Source: Serpula lacrymans var. lacrymans S7.9 (Eukaryota > Basidiomycota > Agaricomycetes > Boletales > Serpulaceae). From it: a stretch of DNA of 64,000 nt. The position numbers and the translations under genes are program-made. The stretch lies in NCBI RefSeq assembly GCF_000218685.1, contig NW_006763298.1, forward strand, positions 1,064,049 through 1,128,048, written 5' to 3'. Below, piece by piece: positions 25,972 through 38,408 of the stretch; the first letter of the stretch is position 1; each line of letters begins with the position of its first letter. The notes below the pieces were generated by a model, which had not been told where the DNA came from, searched no databases, and worked only from the letters and a program-made list of their open reading frames with translations.

Positions 25972-28900
25972 CTCGACAGATGAGGGGGGTAAAAAAGAGG
26001 AAGGAGAGAAATATATAAAGGAAAGTAGGACCTCGTTAAGTTGAGGGTTGGGAGTACGAAGAGGACTGAAGGCCTGGGTAAACCTGGAGAGGCATGCTAG
26101 CAATATTCTAGTACCCAAAACACAGATCTCAGATTGAGCAGGACGGCCCTATAGCGGCTCATGCCGATCAATCAAATGTCGACTTTTAAAGTTGTTGCCC
26201 AGCGTGATCATCTTACGTTTATTGCCACGCCACATAAAGAACCCATATGCTGCATACTTCCCATATCTGGAACTGCCACCGGCCTCTTCCTGCCATAGAC
26301 GTCATCTCACCCGGCAAACTAATCCATCCGGAGACAGATAGGGAAATAGAACCAAGCCCGGTCTACCCGCATCGCCGTATCGAGGGTCTGCACTCTCTTT
26401 ATCTTGGCTCGCAGTACGACCTAGTATACCGGGTCTCTATCAGTTGCCACCAGTTCACCTCAGTACGCCAATGCGACACTCGCACCAACGTTTTGGCTTC
26501 TCTGCCACGTCACACAATAGCACCATATCCTTTCATTTTGCTAGCTGCAAAGAACACTACTACGACATTCGAAAAATACAGTTTCACCACCGTAACTTCC
26601 ACCATAGAATTCTCTCGACTAACAACCTCGTGCCCTCTTAATATCGGGCCTTTCAGTAACCACCGAACTGCTGACTGTCCTTCAATTTTAAATCGGACCA
26701 CCATTCACTATTGTACTATTAGTGTCCCTCAGAAGAGTAATCTAGAGGTAAGTGTACGCAAATGAAGTGCCTCGTGTTGATGCCATTACTATGTCTATAT
26801 CGGAAGCATCCTATAGAATCACACTTTCCAACGTACTCAACACAGCCAACCCATTGGATCCACCCACTATCGATGATCATTTCCTCACGATCATTTCCAC
26901 TATTCTTGGACCCCGAGTCTCGATTCGAACCTTTCTCCATTGCCGCCCCACGTCCGTCCTCGGGCTCGAGATGGCAAAAGCATCACATAATCTGGGTCAA
27001 GTTCTCACTTTGAGTGCTCCAACGACGATCATCATCTCATCATCATCTGCAACTTATTGAACAGTCAAATGAAACAACTTCCCAACGCTCTGGGAACCCT
27101 GCAAGAAGTTTCATTCATCCCCCTCGCCGACGGTACAGCGTGTCACTCCTTGATAAGATGAAAGACCATGCAGTAACTCGGTCCGACCTTGGTTTCCATT
27201 TCCTAGTCCTCGATCGGGCGCCTTATGTTGCTGGTATCAACGGAGAGCTTATCATCATGATGTTTCAGGACTAACCATTCGTTCTGTCAAACTTCTAGCG
27301 CTTTGCAAACCTTCTCTCAACGACGTACAAAACGCTGATAGAAGGCACATAAAAGCTGCTAAAAGGCACCACGTGATGCTCTATCAATACGAAGAAGTCA
27401 GCAACAAAAGTGGAAATTAAGTACATACGGGGTAATGTAGGTGCTCCCAAGATCCCAAAAATTAGAATCGTTCCCTTTCCTGGTAACCGCGACGCCCAGC
27501 AACTTTCATCTCGCTCAAAGGGATCCAACCCCGTCTTATCAACGCAGGATCATTAATCGACTCCGTTAACAGGATTTCTAAAGACATCCGTTCATTTAGG
27601 ATATATAGTCAGGCTATTCGTGGCCCGAAAGATGCTCTGTAAATAGGTATGTCCTTGTCCACAGCAAGAGAGAAAAAATGGCTGCAGTGCATGAAACCGC
27701 AACAACTCGAAGGCGCCACAGCAAGTGAAAAGATATCTCTGCTTCAACGTTAACAGCTTGACTTACCGATGCCAGCATCCGAGTCCTTTGATACAGCTTT
27801 GCAGGATTTACGGCAAGAAGAGGATCCAGGGCATTGGCTGTAAAGAAAGGACCAGGAACTTCCAAGAGAATTGATGCCAACTCTAAATGCCATAATCCCA
27901 TTCTCGAAATAACTTACTCAAATATATCGATGAGAACGTGTGACCAGAAGTATATCTACAGTTTCGCTTGCATAGCCTTCGTCCGCGACCATTGAACAGC
28001 AATGGGAAAGTATCGTTACAGAAGCACATATAACCACGGATAAACGTTTTCGCAGCATCGTGAGATGCAGTTGTGTTCGCAATGTTGAACAGAGGTGAGA
28101 CAGGAAGAGGCAACGGAGATTTCTGAGTACGCCGCGGAAAGCTATTGATATGTCCTTCGGCGTTCGAATGAGATATACGGGCATCATGCATCATGAGGGT
28201 ATTGGTGCCCCCACTCGCAGAAATGAATGTGCCTAGCAGATGTAGATGAAAAGGGTGATTGGGCGAAAGCGGATGATAGCGGTCCTAAAATAAGCTTCTG
28301 ATACTCCACTTGAGATATTAGGAGAACCGAATATGAGGTTCGGAGGTATGCTTTCTCCTGGCTGGAAAGTTGTCAGTCACACGTCGGCGTAGGAGACAGG
28401 CCGGTCTGTCTGTCTGAAAAGTGACAAGAAGTCTCGATGAGGCAAGTAACCATGTAGACGGAAGCAGTACTGTACTCCTCATATGGAGCGGAAGGACCGT
28501 ATCTTAGAGATACATTATCAACAATGTCACCAATGTCAATGTCAATGTCAATGTACGGAATGTTATACAGCTTTCTACATTGATGAAGGGGCGGTTCGGT
28601 CAATGTAAGTAAGGGATTGAAAAGCACTAATATGCTGAACTGCTTACTTTGCTCCTGCCAAGGTCAGCTTGACCAGAGAATAGATAATTTAACTCATCCA
28701 TAAAACCATCCGCCAGATCTCCTTTATGTAGTGGTCGTTTGGTATAAAGGGGGGGAGCATATAGTACTCATGGAGGTGAAAAATAAACACGCTCTGTCAC
28801 GGTTTACTGTACCGCCGGCACGGGGCCCACAATCAACTCGATGCGCCCCGTGTAGGTCGATAATCCACCTATGTGTCTTGGCAAGTGCGGTGTGTGTGCA

Positions 28901-30902
28901 CACTGGCAGGGTCCCAGATGAAAAAACGAAGTGTTGGGGTTGGTTGATTTTTCCTTTCGTGTGTTTGATATGAAGTCGTCCGCTGTTTGGCAGGTCGACT
29001 CGGACCTGATGTGCGGAAGACAAGTTATAGGACAGTAGCCAAGTCATAATGCGAGCAGGATATCGGTGTACAGCCCAAGCGAGGTGGTTAGCCAATGAGC
29101 TCAGCGCTCAACAGTTCTGAATCAGTTGCCATCTTTCAGTGTCAGTGACAGCAAGACTTTCCTATGCAAAGGCTTGTTATTTTTTTCTGGCAAGCCTCCA
29201 ACGAGGGGTTAGGGTTAAGCCTTACAGTATAGAGTCGATCCACGTGGCTCGCCACGCGAACTCGTGGAAGGGACCGAAGGGTGCCAGTGAGGGCGTAGAG
29301 CTTGCTCATTGCCTCCATCGCTCCTTCACGCCTGCCTCGTCCGCTTTCACCTCTATCATGCGACAAACGTTCCATTTAAGCTTTCCCAACCTTCTTTCTG
29401 GCATATCTCCATTCTTGGGCTATTTTTATTAGACCTTATGACGATCCGGTCTTTGCTTGATATTAGCAAGGTGACGTCTCAGGCACTTTCTTCTGTGCGG
29501 GATGGAGAAACTGATGAGGGTTTTTGCTGGGTTTTATTTTGATTGTAGGTGTTCACTGATCCTGGTGAGGATTGAGATCTCCTTTTTTCGTCGGGGGGTT
29601 AGTACGAAATGCGACATATATCGGGGTGATTCCCTGATGCCCGCACCGGCATTTCCATTCGGATCCTTCACACTTAAGCCATACTAATGCTTCAACAAAG
29701 ATTCAATGTCTATATGCACTGTACTGAGCAAGGTGTAGTGTCGACATGAAGGGTAGTCACGACGTGGTAGGTTTCATTATGCGTTATCTCAGCTCGTACT
29801 ACGCCTTGCTCGCTTTGAGATTCTTGCTCACATCTTTCCAGGATTATGTCCCACTTATCGCCGTGGTTGTGCAATATATCGCAGGACAGTTGCGGGATAA
29901 AATTTTAGTCGCACTGAACCAACGTGGCTTTTCGAAATTCAAATTGACACGATCTCACAAGTTGATCAGAGTCTTGCCACAGTGAGGATTTTATTGGATC
30001 GTTATCATATCGATTACTGAGGTTATGGCGATGTCTTTTAGGTCGTGAATGTTGTTTGATTGTCCGTGAGTTTTGTCTGTAGTAAACTCCAACATAGCAG
30101 GTTTTAGGCCGGTGTCGGCGTTTCATATGCCGTAGCCTTGTTTGGGTGCGTTTCATCTACGAGGGGTCATTTTCATCGCTCTGACCATCTCGTTTTGCGA
30201 AGTCTGCAGCAACGATGGCCACTCCAGCCTCCTTTCACGACAAGGAAATCGACCTCTTGCGGATCTGAGAAGTGTAGTTGGGCACGTGTTGTTGAAAGAT
30301 TGCGTTTCTTGGGGCTGACTTAGTGGCTGGACTGGCCCAACCGGCCACAGGAATAATGGTGAGCTCAATGATTGATGTTTCCATGGGTATGGTATGCTAA
30401 CGCTAGATTATCATTAGGTATTCATAGGTATGTGTTGTTATCTCGCTTTCATTGACACTTTCAGTAACCTTCAACATTTACAGGGCTACGCTTTGTGCAT
30501 TCCTCAATACCACGAGTTGCTGCCACGGAAACAAAGACATATATTGCACACTGCACTTGAGCTCTCCGACATGAAAATCCAGATATATATAACGGCTTCC
30601 GTGGCAGTTATTCTCTGTCAAGCCTCTGCTATAGTGTACATCTCTGACGTAGCGCCTATACGTACTATTTGTTTACAGCCCCCGCCGAAACCAGGTAAAA
30701 ACTCAGCCACCAGGCATTTTGTTTACAGCCAAATAGCGGAGAAACGCCTGATTTGTCAGTCTCCTGCGGTTTTATTGTCTCGGCCCGAAGACTTTTCGGC
30801 CAATTCTCCGACCCCAGCGCCGCCGCCGTCGACGACGACCCATAGAACTTTTGCTCGTCCAGCATAGCTTATTCCATATTGCCTCGTAGCATTCTCCATG
30901 AT
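25972..30902. other. About 4.9 kb without a recognised gene
   Basis: This stretch contains only short scattered ORFs on both strands. The longest, about 170 codons on plus at 26247-26765, has no family resemblance, no splice-consistent extension and biased, non-domain-like composition. A tgtcaa hexamer microsatellite occurs near 28530-28553. The last kilobase upstream of EPL1 is probably its promoter and leader. Non-coding or very divergent genes cannot be excluded. Confidence 0.45.
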
Positions 30903-33900
30903 ATGCCCCGTAATCACAATCTGGGCACCTCGACTCTCAGGAATCGCAATCGTGTCACCAACAAGACTCGCCTCAAAGTATATCATGGCAACATCGATGC
31001 AGACCCCCTCGTGCTGGATGAGGACGAGGAGAAGGCCAGGATTGTCAGCACTGCCGGTGTTGATGCTGAGGACGCCAATGTGAGTCTTCTTTTTCCTCGT
31101 CTTTCGTCGTCGTGTCCTCCTTGTTGAACTTCGTTACGTGGCACTCTCTGATTGGCTGGCGCCGTGGGAATCTTGTTATCGGATTGCTGACTCATACTTT
31201 TTCCCAACCCCCCCAGGAGCACCACTTGCAGGCGGTGTTGTCGGCGGCGTCGCAGAGACACCAGTCGGTTGTACGTTCAACCCGAGGAGCCGCCGAAAAA
31301 GTCAGTACAGCACCTGCTGCCTTTATCCCCACCCCAGATTCAACAGGCGTCGTCGATAATTATGAAGAATTCTATCCCTCTGGTCGATGGAAGGATCCTG
31401 TGTCGTACATCAAATCCTCTGAAACTGTAGACGAGGCGTGTGCTCATGCTCTTGTCGATGGCTTTGCCTATTTTATGGATGAGCGCGACAAGGAGTGGTT
31501 TGATCGTAATAATGAGGAGGCACGGGGTGAAGGCACCAGTGCGCAAGGTGCATTCTCGGTGCCCGGAACTACAACCAGGTCAGGTTCTACTCAACGGAGT
31601 GCAAAAGCGAAAGGAAAGGAGCCAGATGTGGCGCAGCCTATGGTGATGTCTGAGGATGAGTTCGAGCTTATTATGGGGCTCTTCGAGAAGGTCACGCACG
31701 AGAAGACGGAGTTCCTTCATCATGTAGGTTATTCGTTGTTATTGGCCTTGTCTATGTCCTGACGTTTTGTAAAAGGGCCTCGAGCAGGGCATGACGTTTC
31801 CGCCCTTTTCAGAGTATCAGGACACTTTTACCTCACCGTTCACACCGGCCATCTTTACTTCGTTCACTGTCCCGTCATGGATCCCGTCGTCTGCACAGCT
31901 CCTTCGTTTAGCTAGGATGATTTATCCTTACTGGCGAGAAAGACGGATCGAGCGGGGTGGCCACAGGATTATTCCAGCTCTGAATGTAAGTCCACTACCC
32001 TCTCAAAGATGTGCCCGTGTCTAATTAATTAAACCTTCCTTCAGTTTGACGAGGCAGATGTCATTAACGAATCGTATATATGTTTCCGGAGGCGTGAAAT
32101 CAAGGCAGTCCGCAAAACGCGCGCTTCACAAGCCACGTCTTCGGACAAGTTGTTGCGTCTGCAATCCGAGCTGTCTATTTCTTTGGAGCTCGCCAAGAGT
32201 GTTTTGACCCGGGAGAATATCAAGAAGGATGCAGCCCAGCAAGCTATTCAAGTATGGGAAAAACGAATGGAGTTTGTCAATATGAAGAGGAAGTTTTCCT
32301 CGTTGGGCAGCAAAGAAGACGAGGATTTGTTGCACGACAAGGAGAGAGTACCAAAGAAACCCAAGGTGGAGAACATGAAGTATGTTTACATTTCGTACTA
32401 TTCATATTTTTATGCTGATCATTGTCTAGCCGTGCAACCGGACTAAAATTGCGCCCAAGGGACAGCAACGACCTGAACTCGCCTGCTATGCAATTGGAGG
32501 CCCTCATTCGTCCCAAAGAGCGGTACACCATGATCACCGGTGCTGTGGATCGAGACATGGCCCGGCAAAAGGAGAGGGATCACCAGTGGGAGGATTTACT
32601 CACAGTGAGATCCATATTTTTTGATGCCCATACACTCTGTTAATTTCTCCTCATTTACAGAATCCATATCAACCATCTCCCGTTCCTTATACTCAACGCC
32701 ATTGGAAACCTTTCTTTGCTTCTCGTTCAACGTCACCATCATTACTTGGCCGGGATGAAGAGGACGACGACGATACATCCAGTCATGTTCGATACCTCAG
32801 AATTCGTTTCGCTCGCGCTCGTCGTCTTTGTCTCGACCGTCACGACTCACTTGTCAAACTGCCTGCTCTACATCAGAGTTCAAGCAGTGGTGTCAGTGAC
32901 CGCAAAGCGGAGTTCATGCGTCGGATGAGACAATTTGATGACGACGGCGATGAAGAACGGGTGTCCAAGTTACACGAGAGGTGGCGATTTGATGACGACG
33001 ATTCTCCTGTCGTCGGCCCTGAAGGGCCTGATGAGCAAGACAGGGTCCTCATTGATGATTACGAACCAAGGTAAATAAACGATCATCTGGAATCAGTCAC
33101 ATGAACTGACCTTGTCCACAGATATCTTCGACACGCGATGACACTTATTCAAGACCGGGACCAGCAAGACCTGCTGAACGATCCCACTATTGTACTTTCT
33201 ACTGCTGAAGGCCGTCATCAGGCCGTCGCACCATTCCGAATGGGTATGCAACCGCCAATGCGAAGAGAGATGCAAGCCATTGCCAGGCCTTATCCTTCCG
33301 GGTCAGGCATACAGACATCTCGACCCTTGGGTTCACTTCCACTTTCATCGCCACTTCCCAACGGTGTCCCGATATCGATGCAAGCCCACGTTAAAGCCAT
33401 GCAGCCCCCTTCGTCTGTATCCCATCTCCGCATATCCTCCAATGGAGGTATGCGTCCTCCCATGTCTTCTCCTACCGCTGCAAATATGGCGGCCAATAAT
33501 CTTCCTTCGCATTCCTCACCACCGCATCCCCCTACAGGAGTCGCTACTAACGGTGTGAACGGCGTCAATCACAACTCTCATATTCCTGCCGATGGCGATT
33601 CGATAAAGTTGACTGCTGCCGCAAACGGTGCGCCTCCTAACGGTGTGTCTCAGGCACAGAACGAGGTGAACATGGCCGCGAATGTAGATGTCGCCCAACC
33701 TACACAGTCTCCCGTCCGCCCAAAGTCGGATAACCAACATCCTGCCGCTATCACCATTCCTAATGGGTATCATGTCACACCGATGAATGGCTATCCGCCC
33801 ATGGCAAATGGCTCACCATATATGCACCACGCAAACAGACAGCATAATGGCCTTAGTGCGCAACAAATGCAAAGTTTGAAAGTAGCATTTGCTGGTCAAG

Positions 33901-34406
33901 ATCCTAATGCACTGCACGCATCTGGTCGCACCTTGCCAGGTTCCTACGTGGGACACGTTGTACCTAATGCGCAGCATTTTAACGTGCAGCTTGGGAACAA
34001 TCTCAACCTCAAATTGCCGCCTACACGGCAATGGGCACAACTCGCTTCTCCCTCCCAGCAGCAAATGGCCCTAAGCAATGATCCTGTCGCTGGGGGCATG
34101 CCCAGTCCCAATGTCCATCAAATGGCTCTACCCGCTCGAACCCCATCTGCAAATGGATCGCGAGCATCGGGTCGTGGGACGAGTATCAGCAGTATGCCTT
34201 CATCGGTTGGTCATATGATGGGAGGTGGTCAGCTCACTTCACATTCCGTTTCACCACATCTTCAGCATAGCCCTCCATCTCTCTCTACGGCCTTGACACA
34301 ACTCCCACAGCAGTCTTCACCGCACCTGCAAACGCCAACTTTGAAGATGGCTTCGCCGGCTCTGCAGCACCAGCAGCCGGTGGGGAACTCGCAAGGAGGT
34401 TATTAG
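30903..34406 (+). CDS. EPL1: Enhancer of polycomb-like protein, NuA4 acetyltransferase subunit
   Basis: Seven exons (30903-31079, 31217-31723, 31776-31985, 32045-32379, 32430-32604, 32661-33070, 33122-34406) give about 1032 residues. The N-terminal EPcA domain is clear: MPRNHNLGTSTLRNRNRV, RLKVYHGNIDADPLVLDED, VDAEDANEHHLQAVLSAA, FIPTPDSTGVVDNYEEFYPS and then GLEQGMTFPPFSEYQDTF. YICFRRREIKAVRKTR and the NPYQPSPVPYTQRHWKPFF part follow. Epl1 is the scaffold of the Piccolo NuA4 histone H4/H2A acetyltransferase module, acting in the nucleus. The C-terminal third (from about residue 600) is a disordered tail rich in Pro, Gln, Asn, Ser and Met. The start is set by homology; an upstream TTG-initiated extension is ignored. 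Confidence 0.95.
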
Positions 34407-34764
34407 GGAGAGTGAGAGGCTTTTCCTTCTACTATGAGTTTGTTCCCATACGATATTTGCGGGGTTCTCCCTTACTGTCCATTCACCATTCAAGTCATTT
34501 TGTCTTTATTGCTCTTCTCTACTCTACAATCTGTTTCATGTGCTTTCCGGTCATGTATGTTAGTTAGGTATTCTGAAGTGTTTCATACTTCTCATACCCT
34601 CCTTTTTTTGTGAATAGTATCCTCTGCTCACACTCGAACATCTCAATCGTGACTCGGATAGATAAATTGGTCCTTCAAAATTGACACTGACGTACAGTTA
34701 TGGGTCGTGCATGTTAGGTTCTTGTGTATTGTCACTCACTGTTCAAACCACGTCTCCACTCACG

Positions 34765-35735
34765 TCGAAATATCATGACTCAGGGGAAATAGTACCACTT
34801 ATGTTTTCCGCTCAATTGTGCTACTTTTTCTCATGTTCTGCTTTGCAAAGAACGAATGCAATCTCACATCGACTCATCACTCAGAAATCATAGTAAGTAA
34901 GTTGTGGGTTTATATTGAGGGCTCCAAATTCCAATCTAAGGTATAGTGCACAAAGTGCTTGTAAGTGTGATGAAAGAAATAGAAAATGAGACGGAATGCT
35001 TCAAGTATACGGAATATAAGTACAGTAAAAGATGGAAGAAAAAAGAAAAAAAATCTAATAACAAGTACGATTCACGAATCATGTGAAATAGTACCAGATG
35101 TGTTGGCAGCTCAGATTTCGGCTGTGCTGCTTTTTGTGGTGTTCTTTTTTTGCGCAAAAGAACGAATGCGATCTCGTCGTACTGAAACGTTGTGACTGAG
35201 AAAGACTGGTAAGTAAGTTGTGGGATATATCGAGGGGTTCCGGTCTAAAGTATAGTGCACGAAGTGCTTGGTGCTTGTAAATGTGATGAGAGGAATAGAA
35301 TATGCCAGTGGACGGATGCTTCAAGTATGGCATATAAGTACAGTAGCGGTCACCAAGAAAGAAAAGGGATTCAGAAAAAAACCTAAAGGTAACGAGAACG
35401 GTTCAAAATTCATTGTGAAATAGTATCAGATATGTTGACAGCTCTAATTTGAGCCGTGCTGCTTTTTGCGTGTTCTGTTCTGCGAAGAACGAATGCGATC
35501 TTGTCGTGATTCGTAGTCGCTCGGGAAGAGTGGTAAGTAAGCTGAAGAATATATTGAGGGCTCCAAAATTCCAGTCTAAGGTATAGTGCACGAATTGCTT
35601 GCTCGTAAGCTTGTAAGTGTGACGAGAGAAAGAGAAGATGAGACGAATGCTTCAAATATACAGAATCCAAGTACAGTAATTTTCACCGAGAAAGAGAAAG
35701 AAAAAAAAAATCAAAAAATAACAAAACTGATTCAC
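34765..35735. repeat. Three imperfect direct repeats, about 300-330 bp each
   Basis: Units are anchored by the shared motif gtgaaatagta(c/t)cag at about 34786, 35085 and 35417, giving periods of about 299 and 332 bp. Each unit repeats the same order of landmarks: a GTGCTGCTTTTTG-like stretch, a GAACGAATGCGATCT motif, AGTAAGTTGTGGG, GAGGGCTCCA, TATAGTGCACGAAGTGCTTG and a block ending AAGTACAGTA. A start-of-unit-like stretch reappears just before the stop of the following minus-strand gene. The array lies between the convergent 3' ends of EPL1 and the acidic-protein gene. No ORF is conserved across the units. Confidence 0.8.
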
Positions 35736-35738
35736 AAT

Positions 35739-37544
35739 TCAAAAGTCAGAATCGACATGATGGAGCTCTATTTCACCATCCTTCTCCCGAATGCGCCATG
35801 GATCACGCCTGAGTGGGGCACCTCTCCTTCGGTCAATCTGAAGGAGCTTCTTTCCAGCGTCTGCCTTTACTTCAGGCCGAGGGCGGAGCGAGCGAACTCG
35901 GGCTTCGCGGCTGGATAGAACGACGACGTCGGAGGCGGAACTGGGGCCAGTGTATGGGACGACATCGGAAGGCACGGCCAGGGAAAGTGCACCGACAGGC
36001 TGAACTTCCAAGGAGAGGGACGACTGAGGCAATGAAGGAACCATTGACAAGTTGTCGTGCAAATCGCTATACGGGACCTTGCTTGCAGCAGACAGACGTT
36101 CAAGTGCCAACTCCTCCGATGAGAATGGATACTGAAGTTCAGGTTCGGATTCGGCGTGAGAGCCGATAGACTCTACTTCTTCTGAAGGCTCGTCACCTGC
36201 GTCAGGAATGGGGGTCAATGCTCTCTGGGAAGCGCTAACGCTGGATTTCAACCACTTGAACCAACCAGCCGACTGGGCTAATACTGAAGAGCTGGATTCG
36301 TCGTGACCCTCTTCATCTTCTAGACGAAGGCGCTTGTTCTGCCGTCCATTATCTACGGCCTTTCCTTTGCCTTTCCAACCTCTTTGGCTAGCAGACTCCG
36401 AAGGGGCAAGCGATTCGTTGTCATCGTCAATCTCGAGGGGACGTTTTCGGGATCCGGACGGGGGAGCGAGAGGGGCGTCGACAGCTTTTTGTTTTTGTAA
36501 ACGCTTGCTTGCCCTGGGGTGGGCAGCGGTGGACGGACCCGGTGTGGCATACATGTCCTCGAGATCATCACGAGAGCGTTTGCGATTTACGCTGTAATTG
36601 TGAGGGATAGCAGAGGGCGGGCTAGAGTGATGCGACGCTTTCGTCAATGAGGGCAAGACACGATGAGAAGGGGATACTGACAATTGAGTTTCAGCAGCGG
36701 GCCCGTCTTCCTCATTGACACTCTCTGGTGATGGCAGACGTTCGAATTTGTGAGGACTTTGCGAGACGTATGCATGGAGGTCGTGCGAGGAAGGCACCTT
36801 GCCGTTGTAGCCGCTAGACATGCGGAGAAGGGGATTATTCAGTGAAGTGGTCAAGGGGAGAGACGAATGAACTGACCTTGAAACTGAATTGCTACGACTC
36901 CTGCTACGGCCATCGCTATTTGCGCTGTCGTGGCTCCGATCCAACGCACCATCAGACACTTGCGCTCCCTCATCGCCGCCAGCATCGCCGTCGTTCTCAT
37001 GACCGTTGCCTTCAGACTGACTATCACTTTCACTGTCATCATCACCACTCCCATTGCGCGTGTGATTCACCGCATACTCTGCGCTTCTAATCAAACGTCC
37101 TACATAACTATTACCGGCGACTCTCGCAATGAGGTTGAGGAACGCTTGCATCTTTCTCGCCTCCTCGTCGAGCTCGCTTTGAGCGAGGGTGGCTTCGAGA
37201 AGCGCTGCGGTAGCTTCGGCGCGTGCATCCTCGAGGCGATGCGTGAGGTGCTTTCGCTGGCGCTGGACGTCGTAGAGCATGGTGGCGAGCCATGTGGGGT
37301 CTTTGATATCGAGGGGGGCTTTTGGGGGATAAACTATCTCTAGGAGAGGGGGGTAGAAGACGTCGCTGCCAATAGCTTGTTCTCTACCCTCGCCGGCTTC
37401 GTCGTCGTCGTCGTCGTCTACGTAGTGGACATAGCCATCGGAGGGAGGCGAGGGGAATCTTTCGATAGGGAACTTGCCCTTGTATCTCGGAGAGTCAGGA
37501 TGTATAGGTTCCTGAGGAGGAGGACTGCGATTTTCTTCGGACAT
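35739..37544 (-). CDS. Acidic, serine-rich nuclear-type protein of unknown function
   Basis: A single uninterrupted frame of 601 codons starts at ATG 37542-37544 (MSEENRSPPPQEPIHPDSPR). It is unusual for this intron-rich region. After a proline-rich start comes an acidic run (DDDDDDEAGEG), then a helical, coiled-coil-like segment at about residues 85-140 (LYDVQRQRKHLTHRLEDARAEA onward). A long disordered Asp/Ser/Gly part follows, then basic clusters that look like nuclear localisation signals (NRKRSRDD, SKRLQKQK, SGSRKRPLE, NKRLRLEDEE). The C-terminal 60 residues are mixed and end WRIREKDGEIELHHVDSDF. No domain was recognised. Coding reality is supported by length, consistent composition and clean start context; function is open. 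Confidence 0.7.
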   Translation of the reverse strand: MSEENRSPPPQEPIHPDSPRYKGKFPIERFPSPPSDGYVHYVDDDDDDEAGEGREQAIGSDVFYPPLLEIVYPPKAPLDIKDPTWLATMLYDVQRQRKHLTHRLEDARAEATAALLEATLAQSELDEEARKMQAFLNLIARVAGNSYVGRLIRSAEYAVNHTRNGSGDDDSESDSQSEGNGHENDGDAGGDEGAQVSDGALDRSHDSANSDGRSRSRSNSVSRSVHSSLPLTTSLNNPLLRMSSGYNGKVPSSHDLHAYVSQSPHKFERLPSPESVNEEDGPAAETQLSVSPSHRVLPSLTKASHHSSPPSAIPHNYSVNRKRSRDDLEDMYATPGPSTAAHPRASKRLQKQKAVDAPLAPPSGSRKRPLEIDDDNESLAPSESASQRGWKGKGKAVDNGRQNKRLRLEDEEGHDESSSSVLAQSAGWFKWLKSSVSASQRALTPIPDAGDEPSEEVESIGSHAESEPELQYPFSSEELALERLSAASKVPYSDLHDNLSMVPSLPQSSLSLEVQPVGALSLAVPSDVVPYTGPSSASDVVVLSSREARVRSLRPRPEVKADAGKKLLQIDRRRGAPLRRDPWRIREKDGEIELHHVDSDF

Positions 37545-38408
37545 CGAGATAAAACAGCTGTATCGAGAATGGAGGACAGTAGATGTAAAGCGGTTGTGAT
37601 GGGGGATACGAAGCTTTGATGCTTTGAGTTAGCAGGGGAGAGTCTCGAGTCTCTAGTGGTAGATGGTGGTAGTTCAGGAAGAAGGAGTCCAGGAGGAAGC
37701 GGTGGTCCTACCAAGGGCTACTTATAGGTGCCCGGACCCTAGTATTCGCTTTTGCGGTGTTGTACATCGGCTGTGGACGAGGGTCCACACCGGGCATCCC
37801 GCGTGGCCACATTCTATTGTCCTATGTTTTTAGAAGCTCAAAATGTGGAACATGAGCAGGATATGGGTCCCTGTAGTAGTTCGCGGAGTCACAAATTTCC
37901 ATATCGAGTGGCCAGATATCCACGTGGCCACATTGATATTAGGGAAACCGTCCACCAGTCAACCTGAACGCTTGAACGCTTCTATTGTTTTTTAGGCTTT
38001 TGTTCTCGGAAAGCGTCATGTCTAAGCTCCACGTCGTTCGGACGCGCTTCGTTACGATAAAAGATCAAAGCTCAGTTACTAAGCAAAACCTTCAGTACCG
38101 CTTTGAAGAATACAAGCACAACAGGAACCTTACATTTTGGTTTCTTGTTCTGGGCCTCTCGTAACCACTCGCCTCACAAGATTATGATTTTCATGAAATG
38201 GTAAGCATGATATTATAGTGCCTCACCAACAAATAATTATACTCTACAATGAATCTAGCGGCAATAGCTCTATCCCTCTCTTGGTGCAACCGGCTGACGA
38301 ATATGGTTTGTAGGATACATTGGAGGCAACGGGGCCAACAGTGGCTCGGCTTGTGGTCTATCACTCCCAACTCAATTATCATTGCCAAAAAAAGCAAGCA
38401 GACGCCAC

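Noticed and set aside
26247..26765. 172-codon plus-strand open frame
   Set aside because: No domain, no family resemblance and no consistent splicing; composition looks like chance.
26925..26945. gattcgaacc, resembling a minus-strand tRNA T-loop
   Set aside because: Flanking bases do not form a T-stem or acceptor stem.
29200..29217. Telomere-like ttagggtta
   Set aside because: Only about one and a half units, within otherwise unique sequence; not a telomere remnant.
29746..29985. 79-codon plus-strand frame with hydrophobic content
   Set aside because: Isolated, no homology recognised and no splice partners.
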